From: a virus
Length of the DNA stretch: 49,531 nt
Reading direction: 5' to 3' (one strand)
IMG/VR virus record: IMGVR_UViG_3300032291_000658
Span: 1 to 49,531 of that record
Of the stretch, positions 25,250 to 33,021 are shown one piece after another; the stretch's first letter is position 1; each line of letters begins with the position of its first letter. The translations under genes were made by a program, and so were the position numbers. The notes beneath the pieces are model-generated. The model saw nothing but the letters and a program-made list of their open reading frames with translations, ran no database searches and had not been told where the DNA came from.

Positions 25250-26937
25250 CTCCCGATTTCGTGGAGCAATTCCATTTCAATGAATCAACAAGGGTAGCTT
25301 GCCCTGAATGCTCACCAGAGCGCAGAAAACAAAACTCAAAAGACATGACACTGACCCGTAAACCTGACGGGGCTGTCGTTTATCACTGCCATCACTGCTT
25401 CACAAGCGGCTCAGTCCAACCACACAAGGAGAGAAAATTGTCTGTCGTTCCAGCACAAACTATCATCAACAACAAACTTCAGTCACATCACTACACATGG
25501 CTGGCGGGACGAGGAATTTCTCAGCAGACCGCAGACAAAATGAAGCTGTTTGCATCTGACAAATACTTTGGCCGTTTAAACAAAATGTCGGATGCCATTG
25601 GCTTCCCTTATTACCGTAACGGTGCATTTGTTTCAGCCAAGTACCGAAGCTTTCCAGAGAAAGATTTCACACAGGAAGCTGGCGGGGCGCATGATTTCTT
25701 TGGCATCGACCAAGTTGAGAAGGGCAAACCACTGATCATTGTTGAGGGTGAGATTGATTGCCTGACGCTGATGGAAGCGGGTATAGGAAACGTTGTCTCA
25801 GTACCAAGCGGCGCACCCATCAAAGTGGCAGATGGCAAAGTATCTGCAACCGAAGACAAGAAGTTTGCCTATGTATGGAACGCAAGGGAAATCATTGATG
25901 CCGCACCTTATGTAATCTTGGCGACTGACCAAGATACAGCGGGACAGGCGCTTGCCGAAGAGTTAGCCAGACGCATAGGAAAAGAGAAGTGCCGGGTAGC
26001 CAAGTTCGATAAGAAGGATTTAAACGAGGTTTTTCTCGATGATGACCCGACACGGACTGGGGAGGAGGCGATCAAGGAGATTCTTGACTCTGCCGTTGCA
26101 TACCCAATCGCAGGACTCAGCGATGCATCAACCTACCAAGATCGTTTAAACGACTTGTTTGCAAAGGGTACGGGTAAAGGGTTCAGCACGGGCTATCCAT
26201 CAGTCGATAGCGTTTACACGGTTGCACCCGCCCAGTTGACGGTGGTCACAGGATATCCAAGTTCGGGTAAGTCCAACTTTGTTGATCAGGTCATGGTCAA
26301 CCTTGCGAGAGGCGCTGATTGGAAGTTTGCCATATGCTCGTTTGAAAACCAGCCCGAAATCCACATCAGCAGGCTGATGGAGATCTACACAAAGAAACGA
26401 TTCTTTGATGGGAAAGACAGGATGACTGATGCGGAGAAGGAAAAGGCGTTTAAATTCGTCAACGAGCATTTCCTGTTTATCGATACAAACGGCGAAGAAC
26501 CCAGCACTCTTGAGTCGATCCTAGATCGGGCGAGGGTAGCGGTTAAACGCATGGGCGTGAGAGGCTTGGTCATCGACCCCTACAACTACATTGAGTTGGA
26601 CAAGTCCAATAGCACAGAGACCGAGGCGATCAGCAATATGCTGACCAAGGTTCAAAAGTTCTGCAAGGCGCATGACGTTCACACATGGTTTATTGCTCAC
26701 CCCTCAAAGATCAATCGATCTGGCGTGGAACAACCCCGCCCCGATGGGATGTCCATCTCAGGATCGATGGCTTGGTGGGCCAAGACTGACTGCGGCGTGA
26801 CCGTCCACAGAAAAGATGACTACGTCGAAATCGCAGTATGGAAATCACGTTATCGCTGGGTTGGCACACAAGGTGAAACGACCCTGCTCTACAACAAGGT
26901 CAGCGGCACATACGAAGAGAATCTCGACAAGTTCTAG
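25246..26937 (+). CDS. primase-helicase, T7 gp4-like
   Basis: The protein has 563 residues. A zinc ribbon (Cys19-x2-Cys22, Cys48-x2-Cys51) is followed by a TOPRIM domain with IIVEGEIDCLTL (Glu168) and ATDQDTAG (Asp228, Asp230), which makes primers. The helicase half has Walker A GYPSSGKSN at 336-344, a Walker B segment RGLVIDPYNYIE near 440, and a late conserved SGSMAWWAKTD element. The order of domains matches T7 gp4. No DNA polymerase is next to it, so it may hand over to the host replisome. It ends just before a hairpin-palindrome array. Confidence 0.9.
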   Translation: MTPDFVEQFHFNESTRVACPECSPERRKQNSKDMTLTRKPDGAVVYHCHHCFTSGSVQPHKERKLSVVPAQTIINNKLQSHHYTWLAGRGISQQTADKMKLFASDKYFGRLNKMSDAIGFPYYRNGAFVSAKYRSFPEKDFTQEAGGAHDFFGIDQVEKGKPLIIVEGEIDCLTLMEAGIGNVVSVPSGAPIKVADGKVSATEDKKFAYVWNAREIIDAAPYVILATDQDTAGQALAEELARRIGKEKCRVAKFDKKDLNEVFLDDDPTRTGEEAIKEILDSAVAYPIAGLSDASTYQDRLNDLFAKGTGKGFSTGYPSVDSVYTVAPAQLTVVTGYPSSGKSNFVDQVMVNLARGADWKFAICSFENQPEIHISRLMEIYTKKRFFDGKDRMTDAEKEKAFKFVNEHFLFIDTNGEEPSTLESILDRARVAVKRMGVRGLVIDPYNYIELDKSNSTETEAISNMLTKVQKFCKAHDVHTWFIAHPSKINRSGVEQPRPDGMSISGSMAWWAKTDCGVTVHRKDDYVEIAVWKSRYRWVGTQGETTLLYNKVSGTYEENLDKF

Positions 26938-26939
26938 GC

Positions 26940-27072
26940 GTTTAAACAAGCGCAGCAGCCGACGACGACGACGAGCTGCATCCTGCTGCGTCTTGCGTTT
27001 AAACACACAAGCTCATCTGGTGAGCTTCAGGCGGAGTTCGAGGCGCATAAGAAATCTTATGCACGTTTAAAC
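26940..27072. repeat. intergenic array: three GTTTAAAC palindromes separated by three hairpins
   Basis: GTTTAAAC occurs at 26940-26947, 26997-27004 and 27065-27072. Between the first two is a hairpin with arms 26947-26957 and 26984-26995 (CAAG-CGCAGCA against TGCTGCG-T-CTTG, one bulge). Between the last two are AAGCTCA/TGAGCTT (27009-27027) and GCATAAGA/TCTTATGC (27045-27062). The array lies between convergent operons. Confidence 0.7.
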
Positions 27073-27086
27073 ACAATGCAAGAGAC

Positions 27087-27113
27087 AAAAAAATACCCAG
27101 CACGAGGCTGGGT
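27087..27113 (-). terminator. intrinsic terminator of the minus-strand small-gene operon
   Basis: On the minus strand the arms ACCCAGC and GCTGGGT (plus-strand 27095-27101 and 27107-27113, 5-base loop) are followed by a run of seven T (plus-strand A at 27087-27093). It begins seven bases after the stop of the 27120-27353 gene. Confidence 0.8.
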
Positions 27114-27119
27114 TGGCGC

Positions 27120-27353
27120 TCACATATGAGCATGGAAGACTGCTCGGGTTAGCTTGTCATAGCGCCCCACAATCCTACGTTGTCGGTCTTTACCCATCCG
27201 ATATAACTCCCATACCCCACCCGAATACCGAATGAATTTCTCGTTGATCTTGACGAATTGCTCATCGTTTTGCAGATCGACAAGGTTGTCATGCTTGTAT
27301 GCGGTCTTGAGGAATATGGGGTCATGGTCAGTTATGGTCTTGATTGGATGCAT
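27120..27353 (-). CDS. 77 aa protein of unknown function
   Basis: The last gene of the minus-strand operon, ending seven bases before a clear terminator, which supports it as coding. The product is mixed charged with KINEKFIRYSGGVWELYRMGKDRQRRIVGRYDKL, a beta-rich segment with basic turns. No Shine-Dalgarno site is evident: the ten bases before ATG include a GTTTAAAC palindrome. Translation may depend on the upstream gene, whose stop codon is inside that palindrome. No family is recognised. Confidence 0.5.
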   Translation of the reverse strand: MHPIKTITDHDPIFLKTAYKHDNLVDLQNDEQFVKINEKFIRYSGGVWELYRMGKDRQRRIVGRYDKLTRAVFHAHM

Positions 27354-27358
27354 TATGT

Positions 27359-27613
27359 TTAAACGTTTGCAAATAAACGATCCAGCAAGATTTCCAAAAA
27401 ACCTATTGACTCTGAATCACAAGCCCCATACTTGTCCCATCTCCGCAGGATTTCCATTGAGCGATGGTATGCCTCGCTCCAGTCTTTTGAATTCGACATT
27501 GCCTCACCAATACCCTCGTTGATTGCGTCAACAACATCAAATGGGGTATCGGAATACAACTGCCAATGGTCACGGTCATACGTCAAAATCACGGTTCGTT
27601 TGATTGTCATCAT
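27359..27613 (-). CDS. 84 aa protein of unknown function
   Basis: The product is alpha/beta: TIKRTVILTYDRDHWQLYSD, then two helices with FDVVDAINEGIGEAMSN and AYHRSMEILRRWD. A second ATG follows the first, so the start could be three bases later. The first four bases overlap the upstream gene. The stop codon TAA (27361-27359) is supplied by a GTTTAAAC palindrome. The function is unknown. Confidence 0.5.
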   Translation of the reverse strand: MMTIKRTVILTYDRDHWQLYSDTPFDVVDAINEGIGEAMSNSKDWSEAYHRSMEILRRWDKYGACDSESIGFLEILLDRLFANV

Positions 27614-27915
27614 GCTGTTTTCTCCTGTGCATTTAAACTCTTGCTGACTCTGGCGGATTCTTTGTGTGCGGCGGCTAATGCAAGTTCAAGTGTTGTGTGC
27701 GCCGACAGATTGACCCAGCCCATTTGGCGCTTTCGAACAAGCGAAACGATATAGGGGCGCTTGCGGTCAACGGTGACCCATCTACTTAAATCACGCCATG
27801 ACTGGTGTCGTATGTAAATGAAGTCGCCGTGCTTGAGGCATTCAGTCCAAGGCATGGTCACCAGCGAGTCGTGGAGCGCACCTTTCGGCATACCCTCACC
27901 TAAAAATATCTTCAT
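27610..27915 (-). CDS. 101 aa protein of unknown function
   Basis: The start has a strong GAGGAGGAAAC site. The product contains FLGEGMPKGALHDSLVTMPW near the start and KRPYIVSLVRKRQMGWVNLS in the middle, with many aromatic and basic residues, then a helical tail. It overlaps the upstream gene's stop and downstream start by four bases each. I do not recognise the fold. It may bind nucleic acid. Confidence 0.5.
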   Translation of the reverse strand: MKIFLGEGMPKGALHDSLVTMPWTECLKHGDFIYIRHQSWRDLSRWVTVDRKRPYIVSLVRKRQMGWVNLSAHTTLELALAAAHKESARVSKSLNAQEKTA

Positions 27916-28079
27916 GTTGTTTCCTCCTCTTCATAGGTTACTGATTCACTTAACACATAGCCCGATGCTTTAGCTTTTGCTTCAAGCGCAGGCACACACG
28001 CCTTGTATGCGATTTCATCGTAGAACATTGCCACTTCATGTGCGCCTGTCGGCGCTTCAAAATAAACAGTTATCTTCAT
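27912..28079 (-). CDS. 55 aa small acidic protein
   Basis: The start at 28079 is chosen because AGGAGAGAC precedes it, and a longer upstream form would run into the neighbouring gene. The product is MKITVYFEAPTGAHEVAMFYD, then a helix with ACVPALEAKAKASG, ending in an acidic tail (YEEEETT). One beta-alpha unit is likely. A GTTTAAAC lies 12 bases before the start. No family is recognised. Confidence 0.5.
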   Translation of the reverse strand: MKITVYFEAPTGAHEVAMFYDEIAYKACVPALEAKAKASGYVLSESVTYEEEETT

Positions 28080-28101
28080 GTTGTCTCTCCTGTTTAAACG
28101 G

Positions 28102-28326
28102 TTAATGAATCTCATCACTTGATGGACGAGTGAATTGCTCAAAGTCATACGTCACCGCACAAGCTTTGAGGTAATCCTCTCGATCGGCCTTTGAGTCCAA
28201 TCCAAGATTGGCGGCGACCTTGAGGAGAATCGACATCAGCACCTCTGCTGGTAGCTGGGTCATATCGCACCCATCTAGAACAGCACGGTAGAACTCCCCT
28301 GCACGTTGAACATCGTCTTCATTCAT
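28102..28326 (-). CDS. 74 aa helical protein of unknown function
   Basis: An acidic helical protein: EDDVQRAGEFYRAVLDG, LPAEVLMSILLKVAANLGLD, YLKACAVTYDFEQF. It overlaps the upstream gene's stop by eight bases. It resembles small regulatory or anti-host proteins in composition but nothing specific is recognised. Confidence 0.5.
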   Translation of the reverse strand: MNEDDVQRAGEFYRAVLDGCDMTQLPAEVLMSILLKVAANLGLDSKADREDYLKACAVTYDFEQFTRPSSDEIH

Positions 28327-28636
28327 TGGGAAGACTCATTCTGCCGATGATGTAATCGATGCCCCGCTTTGCATTCGCATCGAGACCATGTTTCCTGATG
28401 TCTTCCAACACCATGTACATGTCGGGTGCGAGTGCGATTAGCTTGGCGTTGGCTTGCTGTGCAAACAGGCTTGTTGCCTTGCTGGAGCAGTCAGCGACCA
28501 GCACTTCACCGTGACTGGTCTTGGCCCACACTGTTGTGCCTTTGTTGCCTGTCCCAAGCTTACGCATCCAAAAGCCGTGCGTGATGTTGCTGAACGTGTT
28601 GTTGTGTTCTTTGTGATCTACTATCATGTTTTTCAT
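28319..28636 (-). CDS. 105 aa conserved phage protein (NAKLIALAPDMY type)
   Basis: The C-terminal part, FAQQANAKLIALAPDMYMVLE, is a helix found in many phage early proteins annotated as hypothetical. The N-terminal part is beta-rich with ITHGFWMRKLG and HGEVLVADCSS. The ATG lies in the right arm of a perfect hairpin shared with the stop codon of the VWA gene upstream (28634-28657), so its translation is probably coupled to that gene. An alternative ATG is at 28627. The function is unknown. Confidence 0.6.
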   Translation of the reverse strand: MKNMIVDHKEHNNTFSNITHGFWMRKLGTGNKGTTVWAKTSHGEVLVADCSSKATSLFAQQANAKLIALAPDMYMVLEDIRKHGLDANAKRGIDYIIGRMSLPNE

Positions 28637-28657
28637 AAGAGGGTTGCCCCTCTTATG
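28634..28657 (-). promoter_or_regulatory. stop-start hairpin coupling the VWA gene to the next gene
   Basis: CATAAGAGGG-TTGC-CCCTCTTATG is a perfect 10-bp stem. On the minus-strand mRNA it contains the VWA stop codon and a GAGGGG ribosome site in the left arm, and the downstream ATG in the right arm. Ribosomes ending on the VWA gene would open it. Confidence 0.6.
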
Positions 28658-30356
28658 CCGCTAGTTTGATTTGTTTGAAGGTTGCAGTGCCAAGGTCGGC
28701 AATGCTGTTGATCGTGATGCCTTGACCGTATGTGGCGCTGATGTCGTTATAGATGCCGATGCCAATCGTTGTGATGCCAAGGTTGCGACCAGCGTTAGCC
28801 TGTTGTTTGACTGCGGCACGGTTGCCATCGCCATCGGTGATGACAAAGCAGATCTTGCGCTCTTCATGGCGACCCAGCAACATATCGTGGGCATACCGCA
28901 GGGCGAAGAAGTCATTCGTTCCACCACCACCCTTGACTGCTTGAAGCAGGGGCAGTGAGCGCTTGAACGGCGTACCGAACTTTTTGACCACCGATGCATT
29001 GTCGCCAAAAGTGACAACGGCGGTGTTGACATGGGCGGCACTCAGAGTGTCGAGCAGAGCGGCACAGGCTTGCACTGCTGGGCTGATAAGTGACTGGTCG
29101 ATGTCATAGTGAAACATAGAGTTGGAAACATCCAGCACGATGACCACAGCAGAGTCGATGCCCTCGATTTCCTCACGGCGTTTAAACAGATTGACATTGC
29201 CGCTGGGGATTGTCTTGAGGGTGCGGGTGTTGATCTTCCCTGCTTTTTGGTTGGGGTTGTAAGTGCTGGTGTCGCTGTTGTCGAACAGGCGCTTGACCTC
29301 GAACCGCAGTCGGGCAGGGGCAGAGTTTGCAAGGGTAATGCGGGGGCTTGAGCCAACGTGATAACCCTCTTTGGACAGAGAAGCTCTTTCGGAATAAGTG
29401 CCATGATTGCCTTGGCCCTGTGGGGCCTTGTTGGTTGGCTCGACATTCACCGCTTGGGTGCGTGAAGTGATGGGCTTTGCAGAACCAGCATCAGGGGCAT
29501 CAGCGCCGTTTGCAGGGTCACCCTTGGGGTCGCCATCACCTTGCCCTTGATCGGCGCTTGTAGGGCCGTTCTGACCGTCCTGAGGGGCATCGTCTTGGGC
29601 ATCGCCCTGACCAGCTTGATCGCCATCTTGGGATTGACCAGCTTGATCGCCTTGATCCCCAGCTTTGGGTTGATCTTGCTGGTCATTGTCCAGCTTGGGT
29701 GCATCGGCGGTCTTGGGCAGTTGGTTGTAAATCCATTCGGCGATGGCGAGTGTGTCGGTGCTGGACTTTGCAAGCAGTGTGCGTTTAAACGCTTCATCAA
29801 ATACAGGCTTGAGGCCCAAGGCCACAGGCACTTTGCGAGTAGCGTGACGGCGAAGATAAACCGCAAGGGCAAAAGGGTATTGGGCGGGGCTGGTCCAATC
29901 GATTTTGGCGGCAAGAGCTTGATCGACCATGTCATCGATCAGGGCTGTCAGCGTGGCGCTGATATTGCCCAACAGGTTGTCGTTGATCCCAGTGTGTTCG
30001 ATGAATGCGTCTTCGACTGCATTGTGCAAAGAGCGAACGAAATCAACACCAGATGCCACGTTGAAGTCGGTGTACTTTGAGTGCAACAACTCATGGATGA
30101 TGAACCCAACGTATTTGACCATTGTGGCTTGGGTGATCATTGCATCGTCTTGGATGTTGGCGACCTTGACCGTGCCTTTGGCGTTGACGCAAGCGGTTTG
30201 TGTGCCATCGCACCAGACCAAGCATGGGTGTCGAACACCCAGCGCTTCGGCGGCGTGATGAAAGAATGAATCGATGGCAGAGCGGAATTGAAAGCCACGC
30301 ACGGTGCGGCGACCAAGCATCTTTTGAATTGTGGAAATGGGGGTTGCGTTTGTCAT
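28653..30356 (-). CDS. CobT-like protein: metallopeptidase motif plus VWA domain
   Basis: The protein has 567 residues from ATG at 30356, with GAGG upstream. An earlier TTG/GTG frame is not needed. A zinc-binding HELLH lies at 88-92 with nearby E115-D-A-F-I-E, resembling the peptidase-like N-terminal domains of VWA proteins paired with MoxR ATPases. Residues about 223-292 are an Asp/Gln/Gly-rich linker. The C-terminal von Willebrand A domain has the metal site DVSNS (409-413), GGT (478-480) and ITDGD (Asp508). CobT, its closest well-known architecture, works with an AAA+ ATPase, which is encoded just upstream. A chelatase role is unlikely without a CobN-like subunit. A chaperone or protease role is inferred. 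Confidence 0.8.
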   Translation of the reverse strand: MTNATPISTIQKMLGRRTVRGFQFRSAIDSFFHHAAEALGVRHPCLVWCDGTQTACVNAKGTVKVANIQDDAMITQATMVKYVGFIIHELLHSKYTDFNVASGVDFVRSLHNAVEDAFIEHTGINDNLLGNISATLTALIDDMVDQALAAKIDWTSPAQYPFALAVYLRRHATRKVPVALGLKPVFDEAFKRTLLAKSSTDTLAIAEWIYNQLPKTADAPKLDNDQQDQPKAGDQGDQAGQSQDGDQAGQGDAQDDAPQDGQNGPTSADQGQGDGDPKGDPANGADAPDAGSAKPITSRTQAVNVEPTNKAPQGQGNHGTYSERASLSKEGYHVGSSPRITLANSAPARLRFEVKRLFDNSDTSTYNPNQKAGKINTRTLKTIPSGNVNLFKRREEIEGIDSAVVIVLDVSNSMFHYDIDQSLISPAVQACAALLDTLSAAHVNTAVVTFGDNASVVKKFGTPFKRSLPLLQAVKGGGGTNDFFALRYAHDMLLGRHEERKICFVITDGDGNRAAVKQQANAGRNLGITTIGIGIYNDISATYGQGITINSIADLGTATFKQIKLAA

Positions 30357-30364
30357 GGTGAACC

Positions 30365-31810
30365 TCAGATCATGGCGGCGATAAATTTGGGATCGATGCA
30401 AGCTTGTTTGATTGCTTCGATGGCGGCGTGGGATTCAGCGGGTTGCTTGGCGGCAATGGTTGACTCCCATGCTTGATCGACTGACATCATGTCCAGCGAG
30501 CGGATGAAGGCCAACACGCACCGAATCGATGGGGCATCGACAACATCACCAGATGCGACCTTGGCTCGAGCTACATGGACTGCTTGCAGAATGTGTTCAG
30601 CCAACTGAGGCTTGCACCCAGTGTGGTTGACCACAGCTTCGACCTCTTTTGCCAAGGGCAGAAAATCAAAGTGAACGACTCGAGCAAAGCGGTCAACGAG
30701 GGATGAATTCATTTGGCGGGTGTCGGCATAACGGCCACTATCGTCACCGTTGCCCAGCGTGTTGTCGGCGGTGAACACCAGCACCCCAGCGGCTCGTCTC
30801 CACACACTGCCACCGTATGAGACTGCACTGCGAGGCTCAAGGAAACCGTTCAAGGGGGCAAGATTACCAGCGGCGGCATTGGTCACCTCGTCCAACAGGA
30901 TCACAGTCGAGGGGCAAGTGAAAGCAGTCAGGAAGTCCCTTGGCTGGAACGTAGTGCCATTGGCTGGGTCATACCCAGTGTCGCCCAAGTAATGGGCGGG
31001 TTCAGTGTGTTTCTCAAAGTTGATGCGAACGAAATTGCGACCAGTTCGAGCGGCAAACTGCTGGGCGGTCATGGTCTTGCCTGTGCCCTTGTCGCCACCG
31101 AACCAGACGTTTTCGCCTGTGCGTTGGGATTGAATCAAGTGGCGCAAGATGCTGTCAGTCCAGATGAACGTGTCATCGACCTTGGGGGTGTTGGGGTGAT
31201 CCCAGATATCGACCATCACTTGATTGCCCTTGGCATCTCGCAGATCGATGCTGAAGACATCCATGCAGGTCTTGGTTGCCACGATAGTGGCGGCGACCAT
31301 CGACCCGACAACACCTTGCAAACCAGCGTCATCCACTGCTTGCTTGAAGGGTTTAAACGCATCAGCCACGGCTTGGGTAACTGCTGAGGAGACCAGTGCA
31401 GGGTCGATGGCGGGTTTCTTGTTGAGGGTATGCACGATGTCACCAAGGGCATCAAGGCGGTCATCGGCGCTGGTCAAAGTCGAGTCCAGCGTCTTGAGTT
31501 GGTCATGCACTTGTTGGGCGATGTTGATGGATGCCTTGGCGGTCTTGATGGCATCGAGGGCGACTGATTCGGCCCTTGAGGCGGCTTGGGCGGCGGCATC
31601 CATCTTGGCGGTGTCGTGGGCAGAGGGGGCGGCGGTCTTTTCGATGCAGTCATCGAACGTGATTCGCCCAGCCATGATCATGTCGGTCAGGCATTCGGCG
31701 GCCTTGGCCTTGGTGATATTGCTGATGTCGTTTGTGTGCTTGGCGTACATGCGAAGCAGGGGGTGCGTGGGCAGTGCGAAGAGGCGGTCAAAAATGGCTT
31801 GCTTGTTCAT
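30365..31810 (-). CDS. CobS/MoxR-like AAA+ ATPase
   Basis: The protein has 481 residues. After a helical N-terminal region of about 200 residues that is Ala/Asp-rich, the ATPase core has Walker A GGDKGTGKT (238-246), Walker B VILLDEV (303-309), sensor TADN (347-350) and VDRFARVV with a candidate arginine finger near 373. The layout fits MoxR/CobS ATPases, which remodel proteins together with a VWA partner. The VWA gene follows after eight bases and a SprT-like protease precedes by 12, so the three form one unit. CobS homologues are known in cyanophages, usually discussed as cobalamin genes. No other cobalamin gene is seen here. Confidence 0.85.
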   Translation of the reverse strand: MNKQAIFDRLFALPTHPLLRMYAKHTNDISNITKAKAAECLTDMIMAGRITFDDCIEKTAAPSAHDTAKMDAAAQAASRAESVALDAIKTAKASINIAQQVHDQLKTLDSTLTSADDRLDALGDIVHTLNKKPAIDPALVSSAVTQAVADAFKPFKQAVDDAGLQGVVGSMVAATIVATKTCMDVFSIDLRDAKGNQVMVDIWDHPNTPKVDDTFIWTDSILRHLIQSQRTGENVWFGGDKGTGKTMTAQQFAARTGRNFVRINFEKHTEPAHYLGDTGYDPANGTTFQPRDFLTAFTCPSTVILLDEVTNAAAGNLAPLNGFLEPRSAVSYGGSVWRRAAGVLVFTADNTLGNGDDSGRYADTRQMNSSLVDRFARVVHFDFLPLAKEVEAVVNHTGCKPQLAEHILQAVHVARAKVASGDVVDAPSIRCVLAFIRSLDMMSVDQAWESTIAAKQPAESHAAIEAIKQACIDPKFIAAMI

Positions 31811-31822
31811 GGTGTTTTCCCC

Positions 31823-32425
31823 TTATTCCAGAATGAATTGATTGCCGCAATTGGCCGTACCGACCGCTGTCTTGACTGCGGCCATGCAGATGGGCAAACC
31901 CTTGTTGGCCCACAGGCTTGTGAGTCGAAACGTGAAACCGCAGTTGGGGCAGATGGCCTTGAGCATTCGAGTGCCCTGCTTTTTGCGGGTAGTCATGGTC
32001 AACGCACCGTGAGGGTATTCGCCCAGCGAGGCGATGATTGCACCGTAGGTGTCCATGAATTTAAGACTGCCCTTTGTGGCTTTGTAAGGGGCAGATCCTG
32101 CCCCGACAGGGACAAGGTGCATGGCATCTGCGACCCTTTGGAAATTAACACCGTGATTCATGGCCCCAGCGGTTGCGTGGCATAGCTCATGGATAAGGGT
32201 CTCGAAGATCTTGACAGGGTCTTCGAGGGTTGGGCTGATGAAGATGTTGAATGAGCCATCGCTCGAAGTGGTGTCGGCCCAGCATTCGCCGATAGCACCA
32301 GATCGCTTGGCATTCGAGGGCAGTCCAGCGCTGACCTTGATTGCAAGGGGGAGGGTCTCACCGTATTGGGTGAACATGGGGCGCAGTTCAGTGACTGCAT
32401 CCATCAACCAGTCTTCTCTATTCAT
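31823..32425 (-). CDS. SprT-like zinc metalloprotease
   Basis: The protein has 200 residues, with AAAGGA before ATG. It carries the peptidase motif HELCH (79-83) with a downstream His (NHGVNF, His91) as third ligand. The C-terminal zinc ribbon has CPNCGF and two further Cys. This order matches SprT/Spartan-type proteases that digest protein crosslinked to DNA. It is the first gene of the minus-strand operon with the ATPase and VWA genes, and is next to the presumed origin, so it may clear protein roadblocks or act on substrates delivered by the AAA+/VWA pair. Confidence 0.8.
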   Translation of the reverse strand: MNREDWLMDAVTELRPMFTQYGETLPLAIKVSAGLPSNAKRSGAIGECWADTTSSDGSFNIFISPTLEDPVKIFETLIHELCHATAGAMNHGVNFQRVADAMHLVPVGAGSAPYKATKGSLKFMDTYGAIIASLGEYPHGALTMTTRKKQGTRMLKAICPNCGFTFRLTSLWANKGLPICMAAVKTAVGTANCGNQFILE

Positions 32426-32618
32426 TTGTCAATCCTTTATCAATCACCAAAATGGGTGAATCCCGATTTGAACAGAGTGATATCAATCACGCAAGGGGTG
32501 TCGATATATGTCCCACTGCGGTGCATGGTTATTAGCTGAAAAGCATATCTATATTAGGGGCTGATTTCCAAGGGAATCGAGGGCAAAAGCCGAAAAAGTG
32601 CGATGCCGTTTAGAAGCG

Positions 32619-32931
32619 TTTTAAGGGGGGTAGAAGGGGGGTCTAGCTCAACGAGTGTCTAGGTATCAACCGAGGTCAAAATCGATTCTAGGGGGGTTTT
32701 AATCGATTCTAGAGCCATGTATGTTTGTACAGTAATACTTTGCCTAATTATTTGGCACTGGTTCTAGTTTGCATTGGCAGTTGATTGATTTTGAAATCTA
32801 TACGTTTAGGATTTGACCTTGCTGATTGTGTGGGTATGAGTACTTGTGGCATATGTGGACAATTCTGTGGGTAAAGCTGGGTGAAGATTGTGGATATGTG
32901 GATACTGTGGATAAGGATAAGCTGTGGATAA
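32619..32931. other. probable replication origin: DnaA boxes, direct repeats and G-tracts
   Basis: Seven 9-mers of the form TGTGG(A/G)(T/C)A(A/T/C) lie in one orientation within 103 bases, at 32829, 32854, 32866, 32889, 32897, 32906 and 32923. Two are the perfect complement of the DnaA box TTATCCACA. Upstream are a 12-base direct repeat AATCGATTCTAG at 32680 and 32701 (21 bases apart, two helical turns), five CTAG sites in 125 bases, and three runs of six G (32625, 32636, 32691). No gene lies between 32426 and 33021. Divergent operons leave this region in both directions. Confidence 0.7.
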
Positions 32932-33021
32932 GTGGTTGACATGGGCTTGGCGGGTGCTGATAATGCGAACAGTGCTGGTGTTGCATACAGTGCAATGCTG
33001 AGAAGCTTCTCAATTAAATAA

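Noticed and set aside
26951-26990. GAC trinucleotide run as a microsatellite
   Set aside because: It is the loop of a hairpin in the palindrome array and too short to be notable by itself.
28661-29935. Long open frames overlapping the VWA gene on both strands
   Set aside because: The VWA frame has clear motifs; the others are its shadows in GC-rich sequence.
30365-31810. Cobalamin biosynthesis (cobS) as an auxiliary metabolic gene
   Set aside because: No CobN or other cobalamin gene is nearby, and the partner VWA and protease genes fit a general AAA+ remodelling machine better.
32619-32931. CRISPR-like or transposon repeats in the origin region
   Set aside because: The repeats are short, irregularly spaced DnaA-like boxes and a single 12-base direct repeat, without spacers or terminal inverted repeats.
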